DNA of 64,000 nt from Linanthus parryae. Taxonomy: Eukaryota > Streptophyta > Magnoliopsida > Ericales > Polemoniaceae. Location of the stretch: contig JALGPY010000002.1 in NCBI GenBank assembly GCA_023055425.1, forward strand, positions 49,871,321 through 49,935,320, written 5' to 3'. The position numbers and the translations under genes were made by a program. Each line of letters opens with the position of its first letter. Position 1 is the stretch's first letter. The notes under the pieces were generated by a model. That model searched no databases and was not told the DNA's origin. It saw nothing but the letters and a program-made list of their open reading frames with translations. This document shows, piece by piece, positions 27,352 to 41,100 of the stretch.

Positions 27352-30300
27352 TCTCGTTCTCTGTCTCTGCCTTGTTTCAGCTTGTAAGCCAAATTGGTAA
27401 AGCGAGTTTGTAGTCGTTGTAGTTCATATATATACTCTATAATAATTTGAAACTGATCCCTTTAAGCTCTTTTAAGAATAGCAAATTGATCCTTGTCACT
27501 TCTCATACATATCTGATGTACTAAAAGAAAACTAAAAAAAGATAGGATGCATCGCAAGGGCGAATGGTGGACACACCTCGTGCCCCACATGTCGAAAAAA
27601 AAGTTTGTGGTTCTGGGAGTTCTATGTTCGTCATAGTATATATATCATTCCCAAAATTATAATTTGTGCACAAGTTGTGATAAAAAGATCAACATAGCAA
27701 CTCATGTGGCTTTAAGCTATTTCTCAACATAGGTACCCCATCCTTTTTGTGAACTGCCATATACTCATCAACGCCGAGTCAACCGGATACATGCTTTGTG
27801 TGTTCATATAGATAGAATATTACATGCATTCGGTCACCCACAACGGACCAGGACAGTGTCAGACTGGTATTACGAGTTCCAAATTCATTTTGTATTGCAT
27901 ATGATGGGTTTAATGGTACAGGTGCTCATAATGCCCATTATTGTAAAAAAAATGATCGACGCGTTTCACGACTTTTAGTTGCATGTGTAAAAGAACCACA
28001 ATGTTTGATTTGTTTGGTTGCTCTTCTCAAGTGAATGTACTGTCTATTCATGGAGTACTGGCCTGTGTTTCTAGGCTGTTTGTTACAGTTTGCTTGATGG
28101 GTACACCCTCTGTGCTGGAGGCATGTTCAGGGGCGGACATGAGGAGAAGAATGTATGGTAATACTGGTTTCTTTTTCCCAATATTTTTCTGCACGATTTT
28201 TAGATTTTTTTATTTGTCATAAATTATTTATGTTATTCTGTGGCTTGTTTGGATGCAGTTTCAACGTGCTTGATATCATATGCAGCCTTGTCAAAAAAAT
28301 TCCTCCTAGTTGCAGTGGTTCATTTATGATGGCGAAATGTGTTACTATCTTGGTGCAGATGTTAAAATGGTAATTTTGATTCTTTTGGTACAATAATTCT
28401 ATTTCTAATAGTTTTCACATGCTCAATGATATCTCATGTTGATCGATTAGGTAGCCTGGACCCTCTTCGTTGTAGGTTTTCCAACGTTAGAATAGCATTT
28501 TTCACACCCAACCATGCAAAGAAACTTTCAAAGTGCCTGATTTCCTGATTGCTCTAAATGGAAAATGATTCTCAACGAAAGCAGAGTTATAATAGAAACC
28601 ACTCACGGAGAACTTTTTCTTGACCCCGGCCCAACAAACCTTGTCACAGTTGCCCACATCTACTCAAACATCGTATAAATTTCGTAAAAGTTGTTGCAGA
28701 GTATCGATCTTCAGGTCGTGCAAGTTACGATTGAACAAAGGATCCCAAACAACAGTTCCGTATGTGATCTACAAAACCTTTGCATCTTTATTAGTGGAAA
28801 GGTTGAATAAGACAGGTTAAGATGTAGATAATGCCTCATTTCCGAACCATATATCCTTCCAAAAGCTTATCCGAGTACCAACACCAACCTGAAAGTGAAT
28901 TTTCTTTGAGAAATCAGACCACTTTTGGCGAATAAACTTCCACACATCAACCCCATGGCTCTCTCATCCTTCCTTAGACATCCATCCTCCTAAAACATCA
29001 AACTTGGTGGCAATAACCCTTCTCCATAGACTTCTTTCTTCAACATAAACCTGCCATAACCATTTTACCAACAGTTCATGGTCAAAAACGTCTAGATCGT
29101 GAATCTCCGCCCCTACACTTGAAATTGGAGTGCAAACAGATTTCCATCATACTAGCAGCATCTTCCTTTCCCCCTCTGCACCTTCCCAGAGAAAATCACG
29201 TTGCAACTTATTCACTCTGTTCTCGACGGGGAGCAGGATTAAAGATTGGAAGTAAGTGGGCAAGGAAGACAATGTACTTCTTAGCAAAGTGATCTTCTCA
29301 GCTTTCGACAATTATTGTTTTTTCCATGTTGCCAACCGCCTCTCCATACGTTCATGATTGGGTCCCAAATGGAAACTTTTCTAAATGCCTCTCCAAGGGG
29401 CATACCCTTTGAAACCCGTTGCCATTGCAAGCTGCTGCAAATTTGGAACATTGCCTGTAATATCCTGTCCCACATCGAGATATTGTGGATTAGATGTTTG
29501 GTATATAGTAAAGGGATAATTGCATTTTACCCCCTGTATTAGGGGTTTGTGCGAAAGACCCCCCGGGGTCTCAAACGATGCAAAAAGCCTCCTTGTGGTT
29601 TAGTTTTGTGCAGGGAGGGGGGTAATTTTCTGTTAACTAGGTCTAAATGACCTAAATACCCCCTCATATATATCCTCATTTCCAATCACTTTCTCTCTCC
29701 AAATTTCCTCTCTCTCTCTCTCTCTCTCTTTCTCTCTTTTCTCTCTAGATCTCCTCCTCTAGATTCTTCACTCAAACATAAGCTTACAAAGTCTTCAAAA
29801 ACGTCATGAAAGAGATATTTAACTCATTTGAGAGAATAAACAAAATTGGACTTAAGAACCTGATGAACTGAAGATCTAAAGCAACTTTTGTTCAATAAAA
29901 TTGAGCCCACTTTCACCACATATAAAACCTAAAATTGAAGAAAATTCACCAGTTCATCTCTGCCCTCCAATCCACAACTCTAGACTCATAATCAACAAGA
30001 CCCTTAGCCTACAACCCCCATGTACTCCTCTTCAACAACCATATCCAGCAAACAAAACACCAAATTAACCCAAATCACTATCAATTACGGACGTCGAACC
30101 CAAGAACAGATGTTGTTCGATCCAATTGCAGAGCCATCACCCCTGTTCCCTCGATCTGGGCATCCTTTGACCGACCAAAATCAGATCTGGAACGCGCAAG
30201 AGGAAAAAAGTTGATCCTCGTGGAGCAATGATCGAGTCCTCCGGCGTCTTCGTCGACAGGAGTAGGTGCTTGAGGGGTGCCGGAGTTGCGGCGGTGGCCG

Positions 30301-32094
30301 TGGTGGAAGTCTGTAAGGCGGGGAGAAGCAGCGCAGGCGGTTGCTTCGCCGTCGTCGTCCTCGACCCTTCGTCATCGCCGTTCTCCTCCTCCGGCGGCGG
30401 CACTGTGGTGCTTCTCCAGCTCCACCACCTCCTCCTCCCCCGTTTTTTTCTTTTTCCTCTTCTCCAAATATGTTTTCTCTCTCTTCCTTTTTTTTGCATT
30501 TTTGTCTGAGGGTATGATGGGCATTAAAAACCAATTTTTGAAGGATTTCGTTATTTTTAACGAAACCGCACAAAAATCAAACTACAAGGGGGTGTTTTGC
30601 ATAATTTCGAACGCTAAGGGGGTCTTTCGCACATACCCCTAACCACAGGGGGTTAAAATGCAATTAGCCCTATAGTAAACCTTGCGAGCTACTACTTAAG
30701 TATTTGTATCTGGTGCTACGGATAAAGAAGTTGATGGACAGTAATCCGCTTGGGTTGTTGGAACACTGTTCCTGCCAAGGTGATACGTTACCGGGCACAC
30801 CCGCTGAGGACGTCGAGTATAAAAGATGGGGAATTGTAATATCCCGTCCCACCACATTGAGATATTGTGGATTAGATGTTTGATATGTAGTATACCTTGC
30901 GGTTACTACTAACACCTTCGAGGCTTAAACATTTTATCCGGTGGTACGGCTAAAGAAGTTGCTGGAAAGTAATCGGCTCAGGTTGTTGCAACCCTGGTCA
31001 TGCGAAGGGGATATGTGACCGGGCACACCCGACGAGGACGTCGAGTATAAAAGGTGGGGGATTGTAATATCCCGTCCCACCACATTGAGATATTGTCGAT
31101 TAGATGTTTAGTGTGTAGTATACCTTGCGGTTAATACTAACACCTTCGAGGCTTAAGCATTTTATCTGGTGGTACGGATAAAGAAGTTCCGCTCGGGTTG
31201 TTGCAGTTGTTACATTAACGATAGGAATCAATGAACCTCTTATCCATGTCCACCTTCAAACCTGAAACTGTTTCAAACGCCATCAACACACATTGTAGCC
31301 ATTGCAATTGTTCTTGATTAGCATCACAACAGAATAGAGTGTCACCAGCGAATAACAAGTGAGAAATCCGAACAAAAACACCATCCCTCCTGGCTACACG
31401 AAAACTTTGTTTTCAATGATATCATGTATTTGGTGAACTTTGTTTCCAAATTTATCATGAAATACTATATTTAAGATGTCACATTATTAATATTCTGTCA
31501 TTTCTTATCACAACGTTTTGAGGATTTATTTCACGACTCTTGTTACCTTTTTGAAAAGATTAAATACAATTCATTTTCTCGTTTGAAACTTCACACATTT
31601 TGATTTTTCTTAACGTATTCTAAGAAATTGCCTTATTCTAGTTTTTCTTATATCTTCTCTTTTCGTAATAAATAAGGTGTATTTAGAGAAAAATAGTCAT
31701 AGGGGAAACAGGTAACTGCTTGGCAATAGCTGTGCCTAGGTGATTCTTTATACCGAGGCCACCGAGAATTTGCAAGGTTCTAGTGAGTACTGCTTGGGAT
31801 TCTGACTAGAGGAAGCACAACCGAGACAATAAGCTAATCGAACCGGTAATTCAAAGCTAATCTCAATGTAAGCTAAAGTAATCGTAATCACAGAGTTGGG
31901 GATCAATAAACATATACAAATTTGAAGATCTTATTGATGAATTGAGGGCAATAGCAAAGAGCGTTAGCAAAATGTCTATCAACAAACCCTAACTTCTCAA
32001 TGACAGTAGAGAGCTAAGGGATCATAGAAAAGATGGCGAAATAGAGAGAAAAGTTCTTGGCAAGTTATGATTCTGATCTTGTGGATTACAAACA

Positions 32095-32138
<44 letters not shown>

Positions 32139-35100
32139 TGTTCAAAGAGCCTGGCGAACCCCTCTCTGATAGCTTCCATGATTCCCGCTTCTGCAGTACG
32201 TCCCTTTCATCTGCCCGTGACTCCTAACCTAGAGAACTTCAGCTCCGCGACCCTTCCTCCTTTACTCGACCTTTGACCATTGACTCTGATGGACCTCAGC
32301 TCCGCGCTGCCCTAGCAAAGTGTTCCTTTATCCTTTTAGCGCATGTTTGGAAACCTCAATTCTAATCAGTTTTGATTAAAATCGGTCATTTTAGTTTTAT
32401 TCTGTTTGTTACATTGTTTTGCAATTTCGATTAAATCTGTTTTGAACCAACAATATGCAGATTATATAATCTCTAATTTTGCAGGTTCTCTCACAATCTG
32501 CATATTTTAAGCTCAAACCAAACTGTGTTAGAATTTTCATCTACTCCAGAATTTCAGCTAGCTTATTTTCTCATATCATTTTCAGCTGATTATTTAAATT
32601 TTCAGTTGGTACCAAACCGGCGCTTAGTCAATTGACTCTTTTTCACTGACCTCCCCCAGTCTTAGCAAAATTACGTTTGGACCCCTTTCTTTCAAATTAT
32701 GGCTGAAGCCCACATATTGACATCTTATGTTACTCAAATGTCACATGGGTTTTAAAGACCATGGTATAAATGGATTAAAATTAACTCATGTTCCCATCAA
32801 CAATCAATTTATAAAAAAGACTCGAATTTCTTCCAGAAAATTTTATGACTAGATTTCAACATTTTTGTTGGTACGTAAAAGTATTCAAGTAATTCTTTCG
32901 GATTTGATTTATATTTGAACATTTTCTTGGGCTGTTTAGAAACTACAAAAAAGAGGAGCGTAATTCGGATGTTCTCACTTGCATCTTTCTTACTGCTGTT
33001 TCTGAAATTTGGTTTACCCACAATAAATGGATGCATGAAGACAATGGACCTCAAAATGCCCCCCCTTCTATTGATGCTGATAGAATCTTGCAGAGAGCTT
33101 GGTCAATCTTCAATGCTCTGAAGATCAATCCAGCTGCTGTTATTCAGAGACCTATTTTGCTCTCTTGGTCAAAACCTAGTCCTGGGATTCTGAAATTAAA
33201 TGTTGACTGTGCAGTTTTGAGTTCCTCTTTACTGGCTGTGGGAGTTGTTTGCAGAAATTCTAATGGTGAGTGGTTGTGGGGTTGTCAAAAATGCCTGTTG
33301 GAAACTTCCATTCTTGTTGGGGAAGTGTTGGCCATCCTTGAGGGACTCTTGGTGATTGAAGAACTGGGTATTAGAAATGCCATTTTGGAAACTGACTCTG
33401 CTGATGCCTGGAGATTGCTCACACAAGAACAGAACTCTGCTACTTGGGCTTTTGTCCTAACTGCAAAGAGGCTTATCTCTGGTTCCAACACTTCTTTGCA
33501 GAAAATTTGGAGAGAGGAGAATAAAGTTGCAGATCTTCTAGCTAAATCTTGTCCAGGTGATACCCAGACTAGAATTATTTTAGCTGTGGCACCTTTAGTT
33601 TGTATTCCACAATTAGAGGCTGATATGTTAGGTGTTAGCTCTGTTAGAATGGTTGTCTAGTGCTTTTGCACTCTTTTGTACCAAAAAAAAAAAAAGAAGA
33701 TTGTAATTTCTCCTAACCACTATCTAACCTCTATAAACTGTCCAACAATCATATCCGCAGAAAATGCCAAATCTGTAACATTTTAGCTACGAAGTCGCCT
33801 TGGATACCCTCGCATAGCTAGTTTTTCCAATTCCTATTAGATGTATTGTGTTTTTATGTAATACCCGGTATGATTATTTGTTCTGATATCATTTCAATAA
33901 CATTTACTAGAACTGATCCTATTTCTTATCCTGTTTGGATGGATGATTAGGGCCTCAACTTACGTCACTAGGAAACTCCTATAATAACACGGCAGCCTGG
34001 GTTTTCATGCTTGATGATCAGCTTGTATTAAATTTCTTGTTTATATTATTTAGCCTCCAAGTGGGCTATCTCCAATCAGTGTTAAAAATCATATTGCTCT
34101 ACTCCAGAAGCAAGACAATTCAAAACAGTTCTCAAATCATAGAACAAGTAAAATATATTACTGAAGCCTTCAGGAAATGTGATTTGGTTAGAGTAAACTG
34201 AATACTTGTTGGCTATAGTACTTACCATTAGCAAATAGGTAGTTACCAGATTGTGGCAGTGGAGCTGCTGCACCTCTTAGAGCAGCCTTAATCCGCTGGC
34301 ACATTGGCAACCCGGTTTCAGTCCATTTACAACGCCTCTAACGCGGCACAAGCATGAGTGTAATAAATAGGCAACCTGGAGCATTACTAACCAGGTTTTA
34401 ACCAATGATATGATGGTCCACATAGTTGGTGATATACAGTTGTGAATAGTTGGTACTTGTAAAATTATGTTCCAAATATGCATGTAAATTGTATGTGTAC
34501 ACTTTCGTAACATAATGTGAATGGCTGATGGTTCACTTTGTCTCCTCTATTTGCTTGATTGGCTCAGGTCTTTGCATTGCTCTTGCTTTTGTTAGGAAAG
34601 CGTAAACAATGGATAACCAACAAAAAAGGGAAAAAATAATTATGTATGGATAGGAAACTGAGTCCGACTGTTTGAAGCGGCACTTCATTTGTTACTTTCT
34701 TCGTAGGCTGGTTCGTGTTAGTCTCATAATTTGATTTTCCCTCTTTTACCATTTGTTATTCATCATTGCAGCTCGCCATCATATACCAGTGCAGTTGTTG
34801 TACGGACAAATATATTTGATGTGGCCCTAGCCACCAATCCCTTCAACATTCGTTCTGATGGTTTATCAAGGTGAATTTTCTGTATATTCTAGTTCTTGAT
34901 GCCGTCTAATCTTTCTTTGTTCGGTCCTGGATCATTACCCTTTGCAAAATTGTGGTAGCTGTATCCTCCAACAGGTCATGTTTTCTGCGCCATGTTTGCA
35001 TTTCCTGTACTGTCTGATTATTTTCTGAAATTAGAGTTGACATTTATCTATTACGAATTGTCGGCATCCCTGCCCAGTTTCATGTTTGCTTCCTACTTCA

Positions 35101-38100
35101 TGTATACTCCCTTCTGAGGGCTGTTCTAAATTTCCACTCTGTTATTCATATTTATTTGATTTTGTTAGGCAGTATGTTCTTCTATATTGATGTTTCTTCA
35201 GTAATTGATTGCCGTGTATAATTGTGTTTCTCTTCATCTGTAGCATACTAATTGTTGTAACAGACATTTTACTTTGTTATCCAAGTTAAAATTCTGAAGC
35301 CTATGAATTAAACATTTCAAATTCATGGTGTTACAGAAATTATTTTGCGATTATTTTCTGTTTTCATGAACACTTTGGGAGGAGTAAAGTGTGGTATGGA
35401 TACTAGCGTGGTACCATCTTTGGATTTCTTGTCCTCTGTAGGGTAGGTTTTGGTCTAATGTTTGTTCAGGATGATTTCGGCAGAATTGCTGGTTCTGTTC
35501 AAGACTTCGAGTAGCAACTGTGCCTTTTTCTTTTCACACGCGTACTGTTAGCAGTAACATGTGTATGGATACTACCCGGATAGGTCTTTTTATTTTGTGT
35601 CCTTTCTAATGAATACTTTTGTCTGATGTTTGCTCAGTCATAGTATTCTAAAAAAAAGTCATGGTTAGAGTTGCTGATTCTGTTCAATTATACACAGGGT
35701 CTACTGTTATTTATTGCATGACACGCTTGGTTGTTAAACATCAGAGAGTCCCAGAAGCGGTTCTATTTAAATTGCATTTTCAAGCAATTAGTCTAGTGCT
35801 TATTTCCCCTCATTTTCTCTTTGTTTATGGTAATTCCAGTGGTTCGTGGTTGCTTTCTGGAAGACTTGCAAATATGCTCTTGATCGACTGCGAACAGAAT
35901 GACAGCTGCTGCCCGTTAACTCTTTCAGGCACGCCATCTTAATTTGCCATTTTATTTTTTGGGCTTTTTCTACTCGTATTTATTCAGAAATCCGCATAAA
36001 GCTGGTTTCCGCCCTACATATTTGATGAGAATTTATTTTACTCTAATTTATAAACTCATATCGGTATATTTGTACGTTACATCTCATTTCTTACGCGCTG
36101 CCTCTTACACCTCTAGGGCTTTTGTACTAAAATATTGGTGCAGCCGTCTTTACATTTAACCGTGTCTGCAGAGGCAGAATTGAGTACATAGTTTGGTGGG
36201 GCCAAACTTAAGCTAATATGTTCCACTAAGCTATGGTTAGGAAGGTAAAGTAGGAGGCAATACTTATGTGGACACTAATGACATCAAATATTATAAATGC
36301 ACAACAGTGACTTTTGACTGGAGGCAATTTTAACTTTTTTCTTGATTTAAAAATCAAACATGGTTGTTCTTGGAGTGTTTACCTGCTCAATTAAAGAGAT
36401 AATTCTTCTTTGTCATAAATGCCTTCTATGCTATGCCAGTCATACCATTAAAATGTGCTATATCATCTTCAATTTCCACAATCTGATACTGTTTCTCTCA
36501 GAAGAAAATTCTTAAATACTTTTTGCAGTCTCCTATTTGCTTTGCACATTAGTTAATACTAGAAACATGTCTCGTTCTTACAATGTAACTAGTGTGTTCT
36601 TATGTTTTAAAAGTTATCTTCTTATCCTAATATCCTCACAAACTTCGAAAACCCATATGCAGCTTACAGGATGTCCTTGTAGACTTTCATCGGACAATGG
36701 AAAATGCTTGAACTTATATTCTTAAATTTCTATCTTGTATTCAATCCACAAGTGGATAACAAAATACTTGGCCCACTCTGGACGTATGTTATCTATCGAA
36801 TTGGTTCAGGTCCGAACACGGTTCTTGGATTAGTATGCTCAGATATGTCTATTGCTCTACTTGATTGGCTTGATTATAGAAGAAATTTCACTTAAAGTTT
36901 TTTCTAGAACTGCATTACAGAATAAAGAAGGATATCCAATTCAACAAGCTTTCTCTGCGCTATTTGATCTCATGTATGCTATGTGCTTTCTCAAACCCCA
37001 ATTAGTGGCGATGAGACCCATGCAGTTCGAACCAATTCTACATGAGATCTTAGTCTTATCTTTATTACTATAGTTGTGAATGCGAGTTCAGAAATTCTGG
37101 GTTTGGATACAAATTTAAAAATACGAGTCATTCTTTGAAAATACTTGAAAATAGGTTGTTTTGTAAAGTCATCATGGTTCAACAACGCTGAGCGATCAAA
37201 TTCTGGACCTGATGTGATTACAAAATTAGTCTCCTCATTTCTCCGTAAAAAATGTCTCCTCAAGAAATTTAAGCAGACAATTCTCCCTAATAACTTGACA
37301 TTTTCTGATTATCCTAATGGTCAAATTTTTTTAATACTTGAAACAATGATAATAATTACAACCCGTAGCTTCTGAGTAACGTAATCGTCGAAGTTTTTCT
37401 GATACCATGACGTAGATTGGATATATTGTTTTTTGGTTTGTAGTTTTTTTGGATACGAGTGGTTGAGGTGAGGAGAGAGAATAAACTTTATACCCTCTCT
37501 CCTCCTCTTAACTACATGTCCTCAAAAAACTAACAACCAAAAAACCAATAACCCAAACTACCCCCATATCAGACCCATGGGGTTCCACCTCAAACCAATT
37601 AACAATGAGGGAAGTGATCTAGGATCTTATTAAAGGAGAAATTATATTTTGTAATTTTCGTAGGTGTGACTTCTCAACACTCACTGTCCCAAAATAAGTT
37701 TCTCAATTTCCTTTTTTTTTGTCCTGAAATAAGTGTCCCCCTCCGAAAAGCCACTTCTTCACTTTACCATTCCGTTCTTCAAATTCTTACTTTCTCACTT
37801 ACCAAGAAAAGTTCCAAAAAACGTGAAGGACGTTTTAGTAAATCTATAGAGTCAAAAGCACACCTAAAACTCTGTGTAAGTCAAAGTGAGACGCCATATT
37901 TTGGGACGGATGGAGTAATATTTCGACGTTCATCAACTGGTTTCATCAGTTCGGTTAGTAATTGTGCTGGGTTATCTAATTACATAATCTACAATTGGTT
38001 CCCCTGGTCATGCCTGAATTACATTTGAAGTAACTAGGTTTGAGTCCCGTTCTACCTGAATTGAGATTAAGGCAAGTCCTTAAGGAAATAGAGCCAGGTA

Positions 38101-41100
38101 TTTGTCGTGTTCTTCGGTGAAGAATGGACACATTTAATGCATTCTCATTTTATATCGCCACCTTTCTTTAAATGGATTTCCCATATTATGTGTCATGTTA
38201 CCAAAAATTACCCACATTTTCTTTTTTACTTCCCCTCCGTAGTCTTTTTTAATTCATAGCTTTTTACTTTTTAAGTAAAGGAACATATAGACAATGGACG
38301 ATTTCGTAATTCAGCTAAGTCAAAAAAATCTCCTAAAACTTTGTGAAATGAGAAGACACATAAAATAGGACAGAGGGAGTATTACTTTTCCATCTTCAAC
38401 ATTTAATCCTATTTTCTTGTATCAATTTTTTTGTCCATATCTAGCGTGGCTTGCAGTTCAATTTCCAATTCCAGTTGCGTCTCAGAGATTTAGATAGCAA
38501 AATTCTGAAATTACAATAAACAGGGCAAAAACAGTTTCCATCCACTGTAGTCTCTCATTGTCATAGATGTCGTGAGATTTCCCCAAATGTATCGTTTAGT
38601 TCTTCGACACAACTCATCAGCAATAGAAAACCATTGCTTAATGTCGGATCTCTTACTAGTTTATTCTTTCATATTTCTTTTTGTAATACTTTTACTTGTT
38701 ATAAACTGTACAAGGACCACCACTTGATCCTGCAAATGTGACCACATCATTCTATTTCCTCATCAAAATAAATACTCCATTTGAATTTTGTTTCTTGGTC
38801 ACTAGTGACTCAGTGAAGACACTTGATTGACTTTAAGAGAAAATGTTGCCATCGTATCCTCATGTTTCTGTAAATTTCATTGATATTCCTATCGTTTCTG
38901 ATAGTACTTCATTGTTTACATGTTATGATGTAAGAGCGCAAACTACACGTTTTACATTATTAAAACTTCTCGTTCTGTTTGGTGGCATATATTTTTTCAG
39001 TACTGGACCTCACTATGCAGCTCGTGGAGACAGGCGTAGAGGATGATGTTGTTCTTTCTCTAGTTGTATTCTCTCTTCAATATATTTTAGTTAATCATGG
39101 CTACTGGAAGTACAAGGTGAAACATGCACGTTGGAAGGTGACATTGAAGGTAAATACATTTGTCTTTATCTTTAAATGAAAAAGAAGGATTTGGTGCTTG
39201 CTCTAATTTAGTTGAAGGGACACCTCGAACTATTTTTTAATTTTTGGTTGGTAACTTCAAATTTATAGCTAAACATTCGTACGAGTATTAATTTATTATT
39301 CAGGCAATGGAAACATAGCTTTTAACTGTTATTCTGGTTTCATCTTCCTTGTGGACATCACGCTCATTGTGGTCACTATCGTTCGATACTCGATACATAT
39401 CAACGATACGATACAGTCCATCACCGTTACATATCAATGGTTTTATCGCTAGGGAATGTGTATCATAATGTCTTGAACGGTATGTATCCGATACGATACG
39501 TATTGTGTATCGCACAATACACTTGGGACCTGAACTGGGTCGGGTTCGCCAACCAGATTGATAAAAACTTCATATTTTGTGATTTTGTTAAATTCCTCAC
39601 TTGCCCAGGTTTGCCTTAACCTCGCTATTTTGAATTCTTTGTAGTTGATCAGTCCTTGAAAGGAAAAAGACTGTAGAAGATGCAGATGAAAGAAAAATTG
39701 CTCTATTTATTACCACACATAAGTGGAGTGCTATCATGTAGTAGAGGGTGGAATACTGTCATGTTAGTCATTGGGAATGGGGACTGATTACTGATCGTTA
39801 GGATTAGTATTTTGATTTTATGATAGTGGTAATATATGTTATTCATAACATGCTTGTTAGTTACCTAACCAACATATGAGACTGAGAGTAAATATTAGTT
39901 ACAATCCATATGCTAGTAAAAACTATTGATACATCAAGAAAATGAGGAGTGTAAAATAAAATACTATATACCATGCTTTACCTACCTGACCAACTTATTA
40001 GAGTAAATGTTAGTAACAATCCATTAATTCTTTAGCATAGGGGTTAATATATTTTTCTAAGGTGTTTTAGAATGGAGTCCGTATCGTTACGATACACGAT
40101 ATGTAAAATCCTATTACCGATACACTATACGTATCAAACTTTGACAACTATGATCACACTGCTCATCCTGCTCAGAAAAGTTACAAGGCAGCGGAGGTAA
40201 GAGCTATCTTTAAATGTGGTGACAGCTTCAACTCAAAGGGTTGCTCTAGTGGTATTGGCCTTGTTCGTACGGGTGAGCCCCCTGAGTTCGAAGGTCTGGA
40301 CCCCATGAAAGCTAAAATTTCCTTGAGATTTGTTGTGGTGTGCACAAGCTGCTGTGAATATCCGTAGTTAAAATAGATGTGGAGATGGGTAGCCGGATTT
40401 TGTTCATATATTTATTTGTGAGATGAAATATCGATATTAACCCTAAGATCATTGTCTAATTTCACGATTCTTTCTCTTGAAGCAACAAATGCTATGTACC
40501 GAGTGTGACCTACAAACGTTTCCAATTGGATGTGATCCTCATGATTGTAAATTGAGAGTGCATAGAAAAGTTAGTAACTGACAAATGGTTCTACTGATGC
40601 TTAATGTAATTTCAGGTTTGTCAAGTTTTCCTTTGCCTTTTTTCCTCTGAGCTCAATGTTCTCTTCTACCAGGGTACTTTTGGATCTTTTAAGCCTCCGA
40701 CTTCCCTAAATTTGTACGAGATGTCTTATCTTTTATTGACACAGTTCCATGATGTTGAGAACATTCCACGTCTGAAGTTTAAAATTTATATGATCAGTTA
40801 GTAACATACTCGTCTACTCCTCTCATCGCTCTAGAGTGGAACCCCATAGATAACTATATCAGAGCTCTGGCTCATTTAATATCTTTCGCCAAACTACTCA
40901 CATGTTCACTGTTCCCTATCCCCTGAAATTCACAATAAATTTCCATGTGTAAATTGATTTCAAATCTTTCATTCCCAAATGGCTTTGGGGTAGAACCATA
41001 GTTATCAGAATCTTGCGATTCACTATTTATGTCCTTCAATCTGTTTGGAATCCTCCATGAAATGATGCAAACCTCTCATTCGATCTTAAATCGACAAAAA

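Larger units (their letters stand above)
28370..34771. other. NUP188 intron, 6.4 kb, layered insertions
   Basis: Its core is a minus-strand LINE relic (28600-29455 and 31220-31420) split by LTR-like units (29456-31205), the first of which holds a Mutator-like element (29513-30670). Further on are an AT microsatellite (32099-32137), a MITE (32338-32625) and a plus-strand LINE 3' end (32908-33697). Confidence 0.65.
35929..39000. other. NUP188 GC-AG intron, 3.1 kb
   Basis: It begins with GCACGC and ends TTTTTTCAG. It contains a foldback (37434-37550) and two Stowaway-like MITEs (37680-37915 and 38229-38379). I see nothing clear in 35930-37400. Confidence 0.55.

Noticed and set aside
30137..30642. 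Overlapping GC-rich frames of 93-130 codons on both strands
   Set aside because: Low-complexity glycine, serine, arginine and proline runs inside the Mutator-like element, open on both strands because of base composition.
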